Assembly: GCA_021155905.1 (NCBI GenBank)
Contig: JAJNBG010000005.1
Span: 62,001 to 126,000 of the forward strand
Origin: Bacteroidota bacterium
GTDB lineage: Bacteria > Bacteroidota > Bacteroidia > B-17B0 > Aurantibacillaceae
Direction of reading: 5' to 3'
Length of the DNA: 64,000 bases
The translations under genes were made by a program, and so were the position numbers. Positions 45,109 to 52,275 of the stretch are shown one piece after another. Every line of letters starts with the position of its first letter. Positions within the stretch are counted from its first letter, which is position 1. The notes under the pieces are model-generated. The model did not search any database, was not told the origin of the DNA, and saw only the letters and a program-made list of their open reading frames with translations.

Positions 45109-45162
45109 GCGTACCGTTTATTTTGGCAAACAGCCTTTCAAACCTGTTTTAACTTTTTTTGT

Positions 45163-45180
45163 CACCTTTTAAATAAGGTG
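45163..45180. promoter_or_regulatory. Inverted repeat upstream of the TonB-receptor-like gene
   Basis: CACCTT and AAGGTG pair around TTAAAT, ending 41 nt before the ATG at 45222. No T-tract follows, so an operator is likelier than a terminator. Confidence 0.4.
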
Positions 45181-45221
45181 CGTTATTATCTTCATTATTT
45201 TCGCTGCAAGCAAAAACCTAT

Positions 45222-47960
45222 ATGAAGAGATTATTACTCTGTTTATTTTTAATAAGTACGATCTCTTCCTTCTCACAGAAGCTAAGTGTTTCTGGTAATG
45301 TGCAGGACACGGCCGCTAAAGGTCCTCTTCCAAATGCCATTGTCATGGCGATCAAATTAATGGATTCTACCCTGGTTGGTTTTACCAGAACAGATGAAAA
45401 TGGTGCTTTTAAATTAAAACCCATCCCTGTGGATACTTACCAGGTGATCATCTCTCACCCGAAGTTTGCCGACATGGGTTATTTTATTTTTGGTGACAAA
45501 AAAAACCTGGACTACGATTTCGGGAAAATCATTTTGCAACCAAAAAATGTCTCCCTGGATGAGGTGACTATTTTCGCTTTTAAAGACCCGATCTATTATA
45601 AAGGAGATACACTTATTTATACAGCCGATTCATTTAAAACCAAAGCAAACGCAACGGTGGAAGACTTGTTAAAGAAGTTACCCGGGTTAAAAGTGGATAA
45701 GGATGGTAAGATTACCTCGCAGGGAAAAGCCGTGGATAAAGTATTAGTAGATGGAGATGAATTTTTTGGAGGCGACCCAACCGTGGCGACAAGAAACCTG
45801 AATGCAAGCTCAATCGAATCTGTGCAGGTATATGAAAAGAAAAGCGATGACGTTGCCAACTCAAGTACCGGAGAGGAGACACAGAAGATCCTGAACCTGA
45901 AATTGAAGGATGAAGCGAAGAAAGGATATTTCGGGAAAGTGAGCGGAGCCAGCGATTTCCAGAAATTCTATGAAGGGGAAGCTCTGGGGAATTATTTTAA
46001 AAAGAAATTAAAAGTGTCGGTTTTCGGATTGGCCAGTAATACACCCAATTCAAGTTTCGGATGGGATGATATTTTTAAGTACGGTTTGAACAATGAATTT
46101 AACCGGGGCGAAAATGAAGACGGAGATATGTACATGTCTTATTCCAATAGCCAGCCACAGGGAATTCCACAAACCTTAAAATCAGGTTTTTATTACAATG
46201 ACCGGATCTTTAAAAACACAAAGATTAATTTGAACTATTCCTATAACAACAGTATCATCAATTCAAAAACAGTTAAAACAGCACAGTACTTCCTGGAAGA
46301 TACCAGTTATACCTCTGTTAACACGGCAGAATCTGTCACTAAAAACGAGGCGCATGCCATCAATTTAGGAATAGAACAAAAAATAGATTCACTGACCGAT
46401 CTGACCCTTAATTCAAAAGTGAAATTAATAAACACAGGTATGTCCAGCATGGATGAAACCGATTTTTTAAGCAGTGATAATATCAAAACACGGAACACGT
46501 CCATTAATAATTCCAATAAGAATGCAGGCTATGATCTTTCCAATAACCTGAAGTTATTAAAGCGTTTTATGAAAAAGGACCGGTTACTTACTTTAACCTA
46601 CAACAATTCATTTTCAGAATCCAATAGCAATGGAATCTTAAAAACAGATAACTATTTTTATGCAGATACGAGTGACTCCTTTAATACCGTCAATCAAAAG
46701 AAAACAGGCTTTAACTCTAATCAAAGCCATTTTGTTGGAGCTTCATTCCTTGAACCAATCACCAAAAAAATAAAGATCGAAGCATCCTACGATTACATGT
46801 ACTACAATAGCAAGCAGGATAAAACAGCCCTGAATAATATTGGAGGAGAATACAACCAATTAGATTCTTCTCTCACCAATAATTTTGTGAATATCAAACA
46901 GATCAACCGGGCCGGTATTAAGTTTATTTATGAAGTGAAAAAAGTACGTTTCACGATCGGTACCAAAGCACGCAATGTATACGTGAACAACAATAATATT
47001 TTTAAGGAACAACATGTGACGCAGAACTTCAATAACATACTCCCCTTCTCTACCATGCGTTACAAATTCTCGGAAAATAAGGCAATAAATATTAACTACA
47101 GAACCAGCTCTACCAACCCAACCATTAGCCAATTGCAGCCGGTACGGGATAATACGAATCCTAACTTTATCAACATCGGGAACCCAAACCTCTTGCCAAC
47201 CTTTACTCACCAGGTGGACCTGAATTTTAATTCCTGGAAATCGATCAGCGGAAAATATACCTGGCTGGGAATGACATATATGTATACTGATAATGACATG
47301 TCAACCGCCACTTATTATGACAGTATTGGAAGAACTGTTTCGCAGGCGATCAATGTGAACGGAAATTACAATATGAATGGTTACATCGGTACAAGTATGC
47401 CTTTCTTTTCTAAAAAGCTGGAGATCGGTCCAAATTTAAATGCCTCCTATGCAAGCAATAAAATTCTCATTAATGGTTTGGAAAATACTACCAAGGATCT
47501 GAGAAGTTCTGTTAATCTTAATATTCATGTTGAAATTGATGATTTTGAAGCAGGCATCAATGGGTCTTATTCCTACAATGCCTCTTCCTCAACCCTTAAT
47601 AATTCAAGTAACAAACCTTATTCATCACAGTCCATCAATGGATTTATCAATGCGAAATTACCTTTAAAATTTGCCATAGCTACAGATGCTAATTATACCA
47701 TCAATAACAACCGGAGTAACGGCTACAACATCAATTATCTGGTATGGAACGCTTCTCTTACAAAGAGCTTCGGTAAAAAAGAGAATTTTATCCTTGGAGC
47801 CTATGCATATGATATGCTCAACCAGAATATCAGTGTAGACCGTGATATCAGCAGCAATGTAGTGACTGATATTAAAACTAATATTATTTCCCGGTATTTC
47901 TTATTGAAAGCCACCATTAAATTTAACAGCAATAAAGCAAAGGAGGAGGAAGATGATTAA
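45222..47960 (+). CDS. Outer-membrane beta-barrel protein, TonB-receptor-like, with carboxypeptidase-regulatory N-terminus
   Basis: The 912-residue outer-membrane protein has a signal peptide (to about 19), a carboxypeptidase-regulatory-like domain (about 20-105: GPLPNAIVMAIKL, TRTDENGAFKLKPIPVDTYQ), a plug-like region (about 120-225: NATVEDLLKKLPGLKVDKDG, KVLVDGDEFFGGDPTVATRN) and a long barrel rich in amphipathic strands. This is the Bacteroidota OMP_b-brl_3 type of TonB-dependent receptor. Substrate unknown. The next gene, a GLPGLI protein, overlaps it by 8 nt, an arrangement often seen for this receptor class. Confidence 0.93.
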   Translation: MKRLLLCLFLISTISSFSQKLSVSGNVQDTAAKGPLPNAIVMAIKLMDSTLVGFTRTDENGAFKLKPIPVDTYQVIISHPKFADMGYFIFGDKKNLDYDFGKIILQPKNVSLDEVTIFAFKDPIYYKGDTLIYTADSFKTKANATVEDLLKKLPGLKVDKDGKITSQGKAVDKVLVDGDEFFGGDPTVATRNLNASSIESVQVYEKKSDDVANSSTGEETQKILNLKLKDEAKKGYFGKVSGASDFQKFYEGEALGNYFKKKLKVSVFGLASNTPNSSFGWDDIFKYGLNNEFNRGENEDGDMYMSYSNSQPQGIPQTLKSGFYYNDRIFKNTKINLNYSYNNSIINSKTVKTAQYFLEDTSYTSVNTAESVTKNEAHAINLGIEQKIDSLTDLTLNSKVKLINTGMSSMDETDFLSSDNIKTRNTSINNSNKNAGYDLSNNLKLLKRFMKKDRLLTLTYNNSFSESNSNGILKTDNYFYADTSDSFNTVNQKKTGFNSNQSHFVGASFLEPITKKIKIEASYDYMYYNSKQDKTALNNIGGEYNQLDSSLTNNFVNIKQINRAGIKFIYEVKKVRFTIGTKARNVYVNNNNIFKEQHVTQNFNNILPFSTMRYKFSENKAININYRTSSTNPTISQLQPVRDNTNPNFINIGNPNLLPTFTHQVDLNFNSWKSISGKYTWLGMTYMYTDNDMSTATYYDSIGRTVSQAINVNGNYNMNGYIGTSMPFFSKKLEIGPNLNASYASNKILINGLENTTKDLRSSVNLNIHVEIDDFEAGINGSYSYNASSSTLNNSSNKPYSSQSINGFINAKLPLKFAIATDANYTINNNRSNGYNINYLVWNASLTKSFGKKENFILGAYAYDMLNQNISVDRDISSNVVTDIKTNIISRYFLLKATIKFNSNKAKEEEDD

Positions 47961-48678
47961 GCGCCTGTTACCGATTTTATTATGTTTATGGATATTGCCG
48001 CAGGTTCTGTCTTCACAGATTACTTATGGAAAAATTACCTATGAGCGTAAAACCAACCTTTACAAGAAATTCAAAAATAACGGTGATGTAAAAGAATGGC
48101 TGAAGGAAGAAGATAAAAACAAGATCGATATTTTTGAATTGTATTTTAATGATTCTTTGTCTGTTTTTAAACCCCAGGAAAGTGACCTGGTGGAACGCAT
48201 GAGCTGGGCCACCACTAAAAACGTAGTATACCAGAACCACATAGCCAATAAACGTTTAACCGAAAAAAAGATCTGGGGAGAATCCTTTTTAATGGCGGAT
48301 ACCATCCGTACATTCAAGTGGAAAATCACCGATAGTAAGCGAAATATATGTGGCTACCAGTGCCGCAAGGCTATCTGGCAAGCCAATGATACCACAAGGA
48401 TTTATGCCTGGTTTTGCGCTGAGGTCATGCCCTCCATCGGACCCGAGAGCTTTGTTGGTTTACCCGGTGCCATTTTAGGATTAGCTACCGAAGATGGTGG
48501 TATTATTTATTTTGCAAAATCTGTAGAAATTGTAAAACCGGACCTCATTGCATTAACCCCTAAAAAAACCAAACAAAAAATATACAAGACCTCTGAATTA
48601 AAGGAACAGATTGCTAAACAGTTTGGAAAGGAAAAATGGGGCAAGATCATGATCTATAACAATTTCGAGATCTGGTAA
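47953..48678 (+). CDS. GLPGLI-family secreted protein
   Basis: The 241-residue protein has a signal peptide (to about 20) followed by one domain, beginning QITYGKITYERKTN. The family-defining motif is present as FVGLPGAILGL with the preceding GPESF. WAWFCAEVMPSIGP-type context (here YAWFCAEVMPSIGPESF) is also typical. Cys pairs (NICGYQCRKA) may form a disulphide. The GLPGLI family accompanies TonB receptors or peptidases in Bacteroidota; its function is unknown. It overlaps the upstream receptor gene by 8 nt and is probably translationally coupled. Confidence 0.92.
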   Translation: MIKRLLPILLCLWILPQVLSSQITYGKITYERKTNLYKKFKNNGDVKEWLKEEDKNKIDIFELYFNDSLSVFKPQESDLVERMSWATTKNVVYQNHIANKRLTEKKIWGESFLMADTIRTFKWKITDSKRNICGYQCRKAIWQANDTTRIYAWFCAEVMPSIGPESFVGLPGAILGLATEDGGIIYFAKSVEIVKPDLIALTPKKTKQKIYKTSELKEQIAKQFGKEKWGKIMIYNNFEIW

Positions 48679-48758
48679 AAAGGTAAAAACGACCGCTTGC
48701 AATAATCCCGCCTGTGATCTTTACACCTCTTATTTCGGTGATATTTCATTTCTTTTTT

Positions 48759-48766
48759 TACATTTG
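48759..48766 (+). promoter_or_regulatory. -7 box immediately in front of the type B protein gene
   Basis: TACATTTG is an exact TAnnTTTG and ends only 5 nt before the ATG at 48772. The transcript would be leaderless or nearly so. Confidence 0.6.
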
Positions 48767-48771
48767 TCTGA

Positions 48772-49824
48772 ATGTTAAGGGTTATACTCTATATCTTCTG
48801 TTTCAGTTGTTTAGCCGGAACAGGTTTTGCACAGTTAATCGCTAATGCAGGCCCTGATCAGGTTGGCTGTTATAACGGCAGTTTAACTATTGGAGGAACG
48901 CCTAGTGCCACAGGAGGAACACCACCTTATAAATATTCCTGGCAGCCTTCTACTTTTTTAAGTTCCACCACAGTTGCTAATCCGGTGGTTTCAGGATTTA
49001 ACGGGACCATTACCTATACCCTTACGGTTTCTGACAAGGACACTAACATTGTTTCCAATACGGTAGTAATAACGCTTGACAAGATTCACACATTTAATGC
49101 AGGTATTGATACGGGTTATTGTTTTGGTCAGGGCAATGGCGTGCGTATTGGCGCTCCCAACAATGTTAACAGCGCTCATACATTTAAATGGTTACCGGTC
49201 ACCGGCCTCAGCAGTCCGGGTGCCGCTAAACCTATAGCCACTCCATCTGTTACAACAATTTACACGCTTACTGTGTCTGACGCATATTGCCCAGACAATG
49301 TTACCATGGTCACCGTTACTGCTTTTGGTCCGCCGGATGTAAATGCCGGTACAGATACAACAATAGACGAAGGCGCAACAATTACCCTGCATGGTTCAGG
49401 AGGTATCACTTACTGGTGGCAGCCGGATTACAAAATCAAGTATCCGTCGTCAGCCACTCCGGATGTCTGGCCCATTAACACGACTGTGTACACACTCTAC
49501 TGTACGGATCAACATGGTTGCGGGGCAAGTGATGATGTAAGGGTTAACGTTATTCATGGTGAGGTTTTGCATTTTTATTCGGCCTTCACCCCTAACAACG
49601 ACGGAGATAATGATTTTTTCTACATCGGGAATCTTGAAAAATACCCGGATAATAATTTAAAAATCTATAACCGTTACGGGAAGATGATTTATAGTGCAAC
49701 CAATTATGATAATACCTGGAACGGAACCCACCTTGGAAATATCCTGCCTACCGGTACGTATTTTTACATCCTCAATGATGGTAAGGATAAATTGTATAAT
49801 GGTTCTGTCACCATTTTAAGGTAG
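48772..49824 (+). CDS. Short T9SS type B (gliding-motility C-terminal domain) secreted protein
   Basis: The 350-residue protein has a signal peptide (to about 20), three Ig/PKD-like beta domains (about 22-265; Cys-rich, with YKYSWQPSTFLSS, FKWLPVTGLSS and YTLTVSD) and a C-terminal type B sorting domain (last ~85 residues: YSAFTPNNDGDNDFFYIGN, IYNRYGKMIY, PTGTYFYILNDGK). It uses the same export route as the giant adhesin. No SprF-like gene is adjacent, so it may share the one at 8.7-9.7 kb. A -7 box sits only 5 nt before its ATG. Confidence 0.9.
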   Translation: MLRVILYIFCFSCLAGTGFAQLIANAGPDQVGCYNGSLTIGGTPSATGGTPPYKYSWQPSTFLSSTTVANPVVSGFNGTITYTLTVSDKDTNIVSNTVVITLDKIHTFNAGIDTGYCFGQGNGVRIGAPNNVNSAHTFKWLPVTGLSSPGAAKPIATPSVTTIYTLTVSDAYCPDNVTMVTVTAFGPPDVNAGTDTTIDEGATITLHGSGGITYWWQPDYKIKYPSSATPDVWPINTTVYTLYCTDQHGCGASDDVRVNVIHGEVLHFYSAFTPNNDGDNDFFYIGNLEKYPDNNLKIYNRYGKMIYSATNYDNTWNGTHLGNILPTGTYFYILNDGKDKLYNGSVTILR

Positions 49825-49841
49825 CGTCTACAAAAAACAAA

Positions 49842-50504
49842 TTATACCATTAAAATTTCCCGGAGCTTCCTTTTTAACTCCATATCTTTCATTACTAAAA
49901 ACACGACCACACTTACGAGTGCTGCAAAGAAGCACCAGACGGAGATGACGTAATCGTCAAAAAATAACTTCGTGATCAGAAACGAAACAAGAATAGAGGT
50001 TCCGACAAAGGACATTTTTCTGACACTGGAGACAAAAGGCGAAACAATGGTGGGTAGGAAATAAAACAAAGCCAGGAACGGCACAAACTCATGCGGAAAA
50101 CTCAGTTCATAACGGATATGATAGGTTTGAATATGCGCTGAAAAATGATACGATAAAAAACAGTAGGATAAATAAAGCGATAGCAGTGTTCCCATAAATA
50201 ATAAAACAGCCAGGAGAATTTTACGCCACTTACTTGTTTCCAGTAAAAAAATGGAGAAGGGCACCCAGAACGGCCAGACAACCTGGGCAAAAAGCAGAAA
50301 AAGAATGATGGGAGTTTGCTGCCAGTCTGCATTATTTTTTAGTGCAATCCACACAAACCCTTCGCAGAATTGCTGGATAGAAAAAATAAGGGGGATGGCG
50401 GCAAAAGGAATTTGAGTCCGCGTATGTACTTTTTTAAGGGAAGCGACACCGGCAACTGCAAGTATAGCACTGGCTCCAAAACTTGCTCCGGCTGAAAAAC
50501 ACAT
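49842..50504 (-). CDS. DUF6629-like integral membrane protein
   Basis: The 220-residue protein has about six or seven hydrophobic segments. The N-terminus MCFSAGASFGASAILAVAGV is the pattern of the DUF6629 family, whose function is unknown. Aromatic and His residues lie in loops (EGFVWIALKN, FCSGFVW-like stretch). It converges with the type B gene 17 nt away and no terminator is visible between them. Confidence 0.75.
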   Translation of the reverse strand: MCFSAGASFGASAILAVAGVASLKKVHTRTQIPFAAIPLIFSIQQFCEGFVWIALKNNADWQQTPIILFLLFAQVVWPFWVPFSIFLLETSKWRKILLAVLLFMGTLLSLYLSYCFLSYHFSAHIQTYHIRYELSFPHEFVPFLALFYFLPTIVSPFVSSVRKMSFVGTSILVSFLITKLFFDDYVISVWCFFAALVSVVVFLVMKDMELKRKLREILMV

Positions 50505-50685
50505 AGGTTGATATTTAAAAGATAAGTAAACATTTAATGGTAAAATCGTTTAATGAAATTAGACACAAAGCATGTACACGGGCTTACATGTATCAAAAAA
50601 CAGGGCACTATTAGTTATACATTTCGCATGTCATGTTTCACTGATATTTTGGATTGGAACTTAATTCTTTTGAAACCATCCATGA

Positions 50686-50702
50686 TGCTACAAATTGTAG
50701 CA
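50686..50702. promoter_or_regulatory. 17-bp perfect palindrome upstream of the 83-residue gene
   Basis: TGCTACAAATTGTAGCA has 8-bp arms around one A. The TACA/TGTA halves resemble BlaI/CopY-type operators but with a 3-bp gap instead of two. It lies 21 bp before the -7 box at 50724. Confidence 0.5.
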
Positions 50703-50723
50703 GTCACCTATTGTTCTTTAGCC

Positions 50724-50731
50724 TAATTTTG
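50724..50731 (+). promoter_or_regulatory. -7 box of the 83-residue gene
   Basis: TAATTTTG (TAnnTTTG) ends 4 nt before the ATG at 50736, so the transcript would be leaderless. Confidence 0.6.
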
Positions 50732-50735
50732 CTGT

Positions 50736-50987
50736 ATGGATCTTAAAGAATTTTCTAAACTGAGTTTGCACGGAAAAGCCGCCATTGTTTTTGGCGAAGG
50801 CGATTTCATCGCTTCCATTAAAGAGTATTCATTCCTGATTAAATTGTTTATTGTGGAAGATACTTTTGTGGAAGTTTTTTACAATATCCACAGTAATGAA
50901 ATAGAAGACATTGCCATCCTGGAACCTGAAGAAAGGCGGTTAAATCAGTACAGCCATGGGATTGATATACAGGATTTGTTTAAGTAA
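50736..50987 (+). CDS. Small hypothetical protein (83 residues)
   Basis: The protein has no signal peptide or membrane helix. It contains one small alpha/beta unit: MDLKEFSKLSLHGKAAIVFG, then SFLIKLFIVEDTFVEVFYNI, then a charged end, EDIAILEPEERRLNQY. I do not recognise the family; similar-size proteins occur in Bacteroidota. It contains no other Met, so the start at 50736 is fixed. A palindrome and a -7 box directly upstream support expression. Confidence 0.7.
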   Translation: MDLKEFSKLSLHGKAAIVFGEGDFIASIKEYSFLIKLFIVEDTFVEVFYNIHSNEIEDIAILEPEERRLNQYSHGIDIQDLFK

Positions 50988-51025
50988 GTTTATCGCCATT
51001 TTTGGTGTTATCACCAACCCTGCTC

Positions 51026-51229
51026 CTATTTTGAAGCAAAAACCATAATTGCAATAAAAGCAAAGATGATCAGATATGCTTTAGGATTAGCAAAATTTGG
51101 GGTGATCCCAAACAAGGAAATCTTTTTAGGAACAAATAACCGACTGTCCTGTGGACAGAAATAAAAGATCCCTAACTTCCAGTTATCCGGATCTCTGTAC
51201 ATTTCGTCTTCCTGTTCCTGTTGGTTCAT
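51026..51229 (-). CDS. Small membrane protein resembling DUF5808
   Basis: From the Met at 51229 the protein has 67 residues. After a short acidic start come YRDPDNWKLGIFYFCPQDSR, then FVPKKISLFGITPNFANPKAYL, then a C-terminal transmembrane helix (IIFAFIAIMVF). The DPDNWKLGIFYF...PQDSRLFVPK pattern resembles DUF5808. The in-frame Met at 51271 is less likely because a separate small reading frame ends at 51249. Function unknown. Confidence 0.7.
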   Translation of the reverse strand: MNQQEQEDEMYRDPDNWKLGIFYFCPQDSRLFVPKKISLFGITPNFANPKAYLIIFAFIAIMVFASK

Positions 51230-51248
51230 AATTGTTTTTAATTTGCAT

Positions 51249-51356
51249 TTATAAAATGGCTTTAAACTCAAGCAATAATGTCATAATTCCATAAGTCAGG
51301 ATAACAATACCACCCACCTTATAAAAGATACTGAATTTTTCATAATGACGCAGCAT
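51249..51356 (-). CDS. Possible 35-residue membrane microprotein
   Basis: A short frame from the ATG at 51356 to TAA at 51249 encodes MLRHYEKFSIFYKVGGIVIL and a few more residues, with one transmembrane helix (about 15-28). It lies between the SnoaL-like gene (26 nt) and the DUF5808-like gene (19 nt), all on the minus strand, and an AAAGG precedes the ATG. It is too short to be certain. Confidence 0.4.
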   Translation of the reverse strand: MLRHYEKFSIFYKVGGIVILTYGIMTLLLEFKAIL

Positions 51357-51382
51357 GTTTTCATACCCTTTCTTTGTCTCCT

Positions 51383-51733
51383 CTATAATGGTATGTTATG
51401 AAGTTTGTGAAAGGAAAGCTTGTTCCAATAGCCGCGTTGGGAAATAATTTTATCATCCTTTATATTGAAGAAGCCACAACCACGAAGCCCTTTTGGGTCC
51501 TTCCATTCTAGAATGGCCCAATCACCGTCCTCAAATATATTTTCGGGAATACAAATCATTTCTGCGTTTGCAAATTCTGTCGAGAACATTTGTCTTATCG
51601 CCTCTTTACCAATTATAGGCTCATTAGCAACTTGATGGTTTGTCGCATTTTCTGCATATAGATTTGAAATCGTTTCGGCGTCTGCTTTATTAAATGCGTC
51701 TAACCATTTTTCTAATATTTGTCTTGGTGTCAT
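51383..51733 (-). CDS. SnoaL/NTF2-like domain protein
   Basis: From the Met at 51733 the protein has 116 residues forming one SnoaL-like cone fold: TPRQILEKWLDAFNKADAET, then LYAENATNHQVANEPIIGKE, then a WAILEWKDPKGLRGCGFFNI sheet region. Such proteins are small cyclases, isomerases or ligand-binding domains; the activity is unknown. The Met at 51739 is an equally possible start. It is probably the first gene of a three-gene run with the microprotein and the DUF5808-like gene. Confidence 0.85.
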   Translation of the reverse strand: MTPRQILEKWLDAFNKADAETISNLYAENATNHQVANEPIIGKEAIRQMFSTEFANAEMICIPENIFEDGDWAILEWKDPKGLRGCGFFNIKDDKIISQRGYWNKLSFHKLHNIPL

Positions 51734-52000
51734 ATTCAATTACTTATTGTTTAGTAGCTCATACAATGACCACTAACCTACTTATAGGACCTAATTTTAT
51801 CACATCAAAACAACTCTATATTGCATTTTGGGTGATTTTGTCCTTTCTATTTTACATCAAATTTAATCAATTTCGTTTAATGAGTTCTTTAAAGAGAAGG
51901 GGCAGTAATCAAACCTGTATGCGAAACAATCAAAAAGGGAGGCTGATTAAGTAAATGTAACTTAGCATTCATTAAAGGAAGTGGATGATGAATCCCGGCT

Positions 52001-52062
52001 CAATTTTGATTGATCCAAATACAATTTTGATTAAACGGAATACTGTTTTGACTAATTGAAAT
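52001..52062. repeat. Three 21-bp tandem units
   Basis: CAATTTTGATT starts at 52001 and 52022, and a related CTGTTTTGACT at 52043. The offset is exactly 21 bp each time, so each copy faces the same side of the helix. Confidence 0.7.
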
Positions 52063-52092
52063 TAGTTCAAGAGTACTTTTTATTCATTTATT

Positions 52093-52119
52093 ATTAATCA
52101 TCATCGGATGATGATTAAT
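52093..52119. repeat. 27-bp perfect palindrome
   Basis: Arms ATTAATCATCATC (52093-52105) and GATGATGATTAAT (52107-52119) flank one G. No T-tract follows on either strand, so it does not look like an intrinsic terminator. Confidence 0.75.
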
Positions 52120-52210
52120 TAAAACCCACTGATAAGGAACCAAAATTCCATAAAAATTAATTCAAATCCATGGCGAATTAATGACGTTTCATTAAAATAC
52201 CGTCAAAATG

Positions 52211-52228
52211 AAAAGCGGAGTCATCCGC
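52211..52228 (-). terminator. Terminator of the PorE-like gene
   Basis: On the minus strand GCGGA (52228-52224) and TCCGC (52219-52215) form a stem around TGAC and are followed by TTTTC. It ends the gene whose stop is at 52276. Confidence 0.65.
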
Positions 52229-52275
52229 CCTTTATAAAAAGTTCGCTGAATTTAACGTTGAGAACAAATCGGCCA

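Larger units (their letters stand above)
51740..52275. other. Non-coding stretch with tandem repeats and a long palindrome
   Basis: No gene is supported here; a weak open frame (51766-51954, plus) shows no family features. The stretch contains three 21-bp repeats at 52001-52062, a 27-bp perfect palindrome at 52093-52119, and a terminator for the OmpA-family gene at 52211-52228. The rest is plain A/T-rich sequence. Confidence 0.7.

Noticed and set aside
51694-51954. 86-codon plus-strand frame with a possible membrane segment
   Set aside because: It begins inside the SnoaL-like gene, shows no recognisable features after 51766, and has an atypical basic end. Coding status is not supported.
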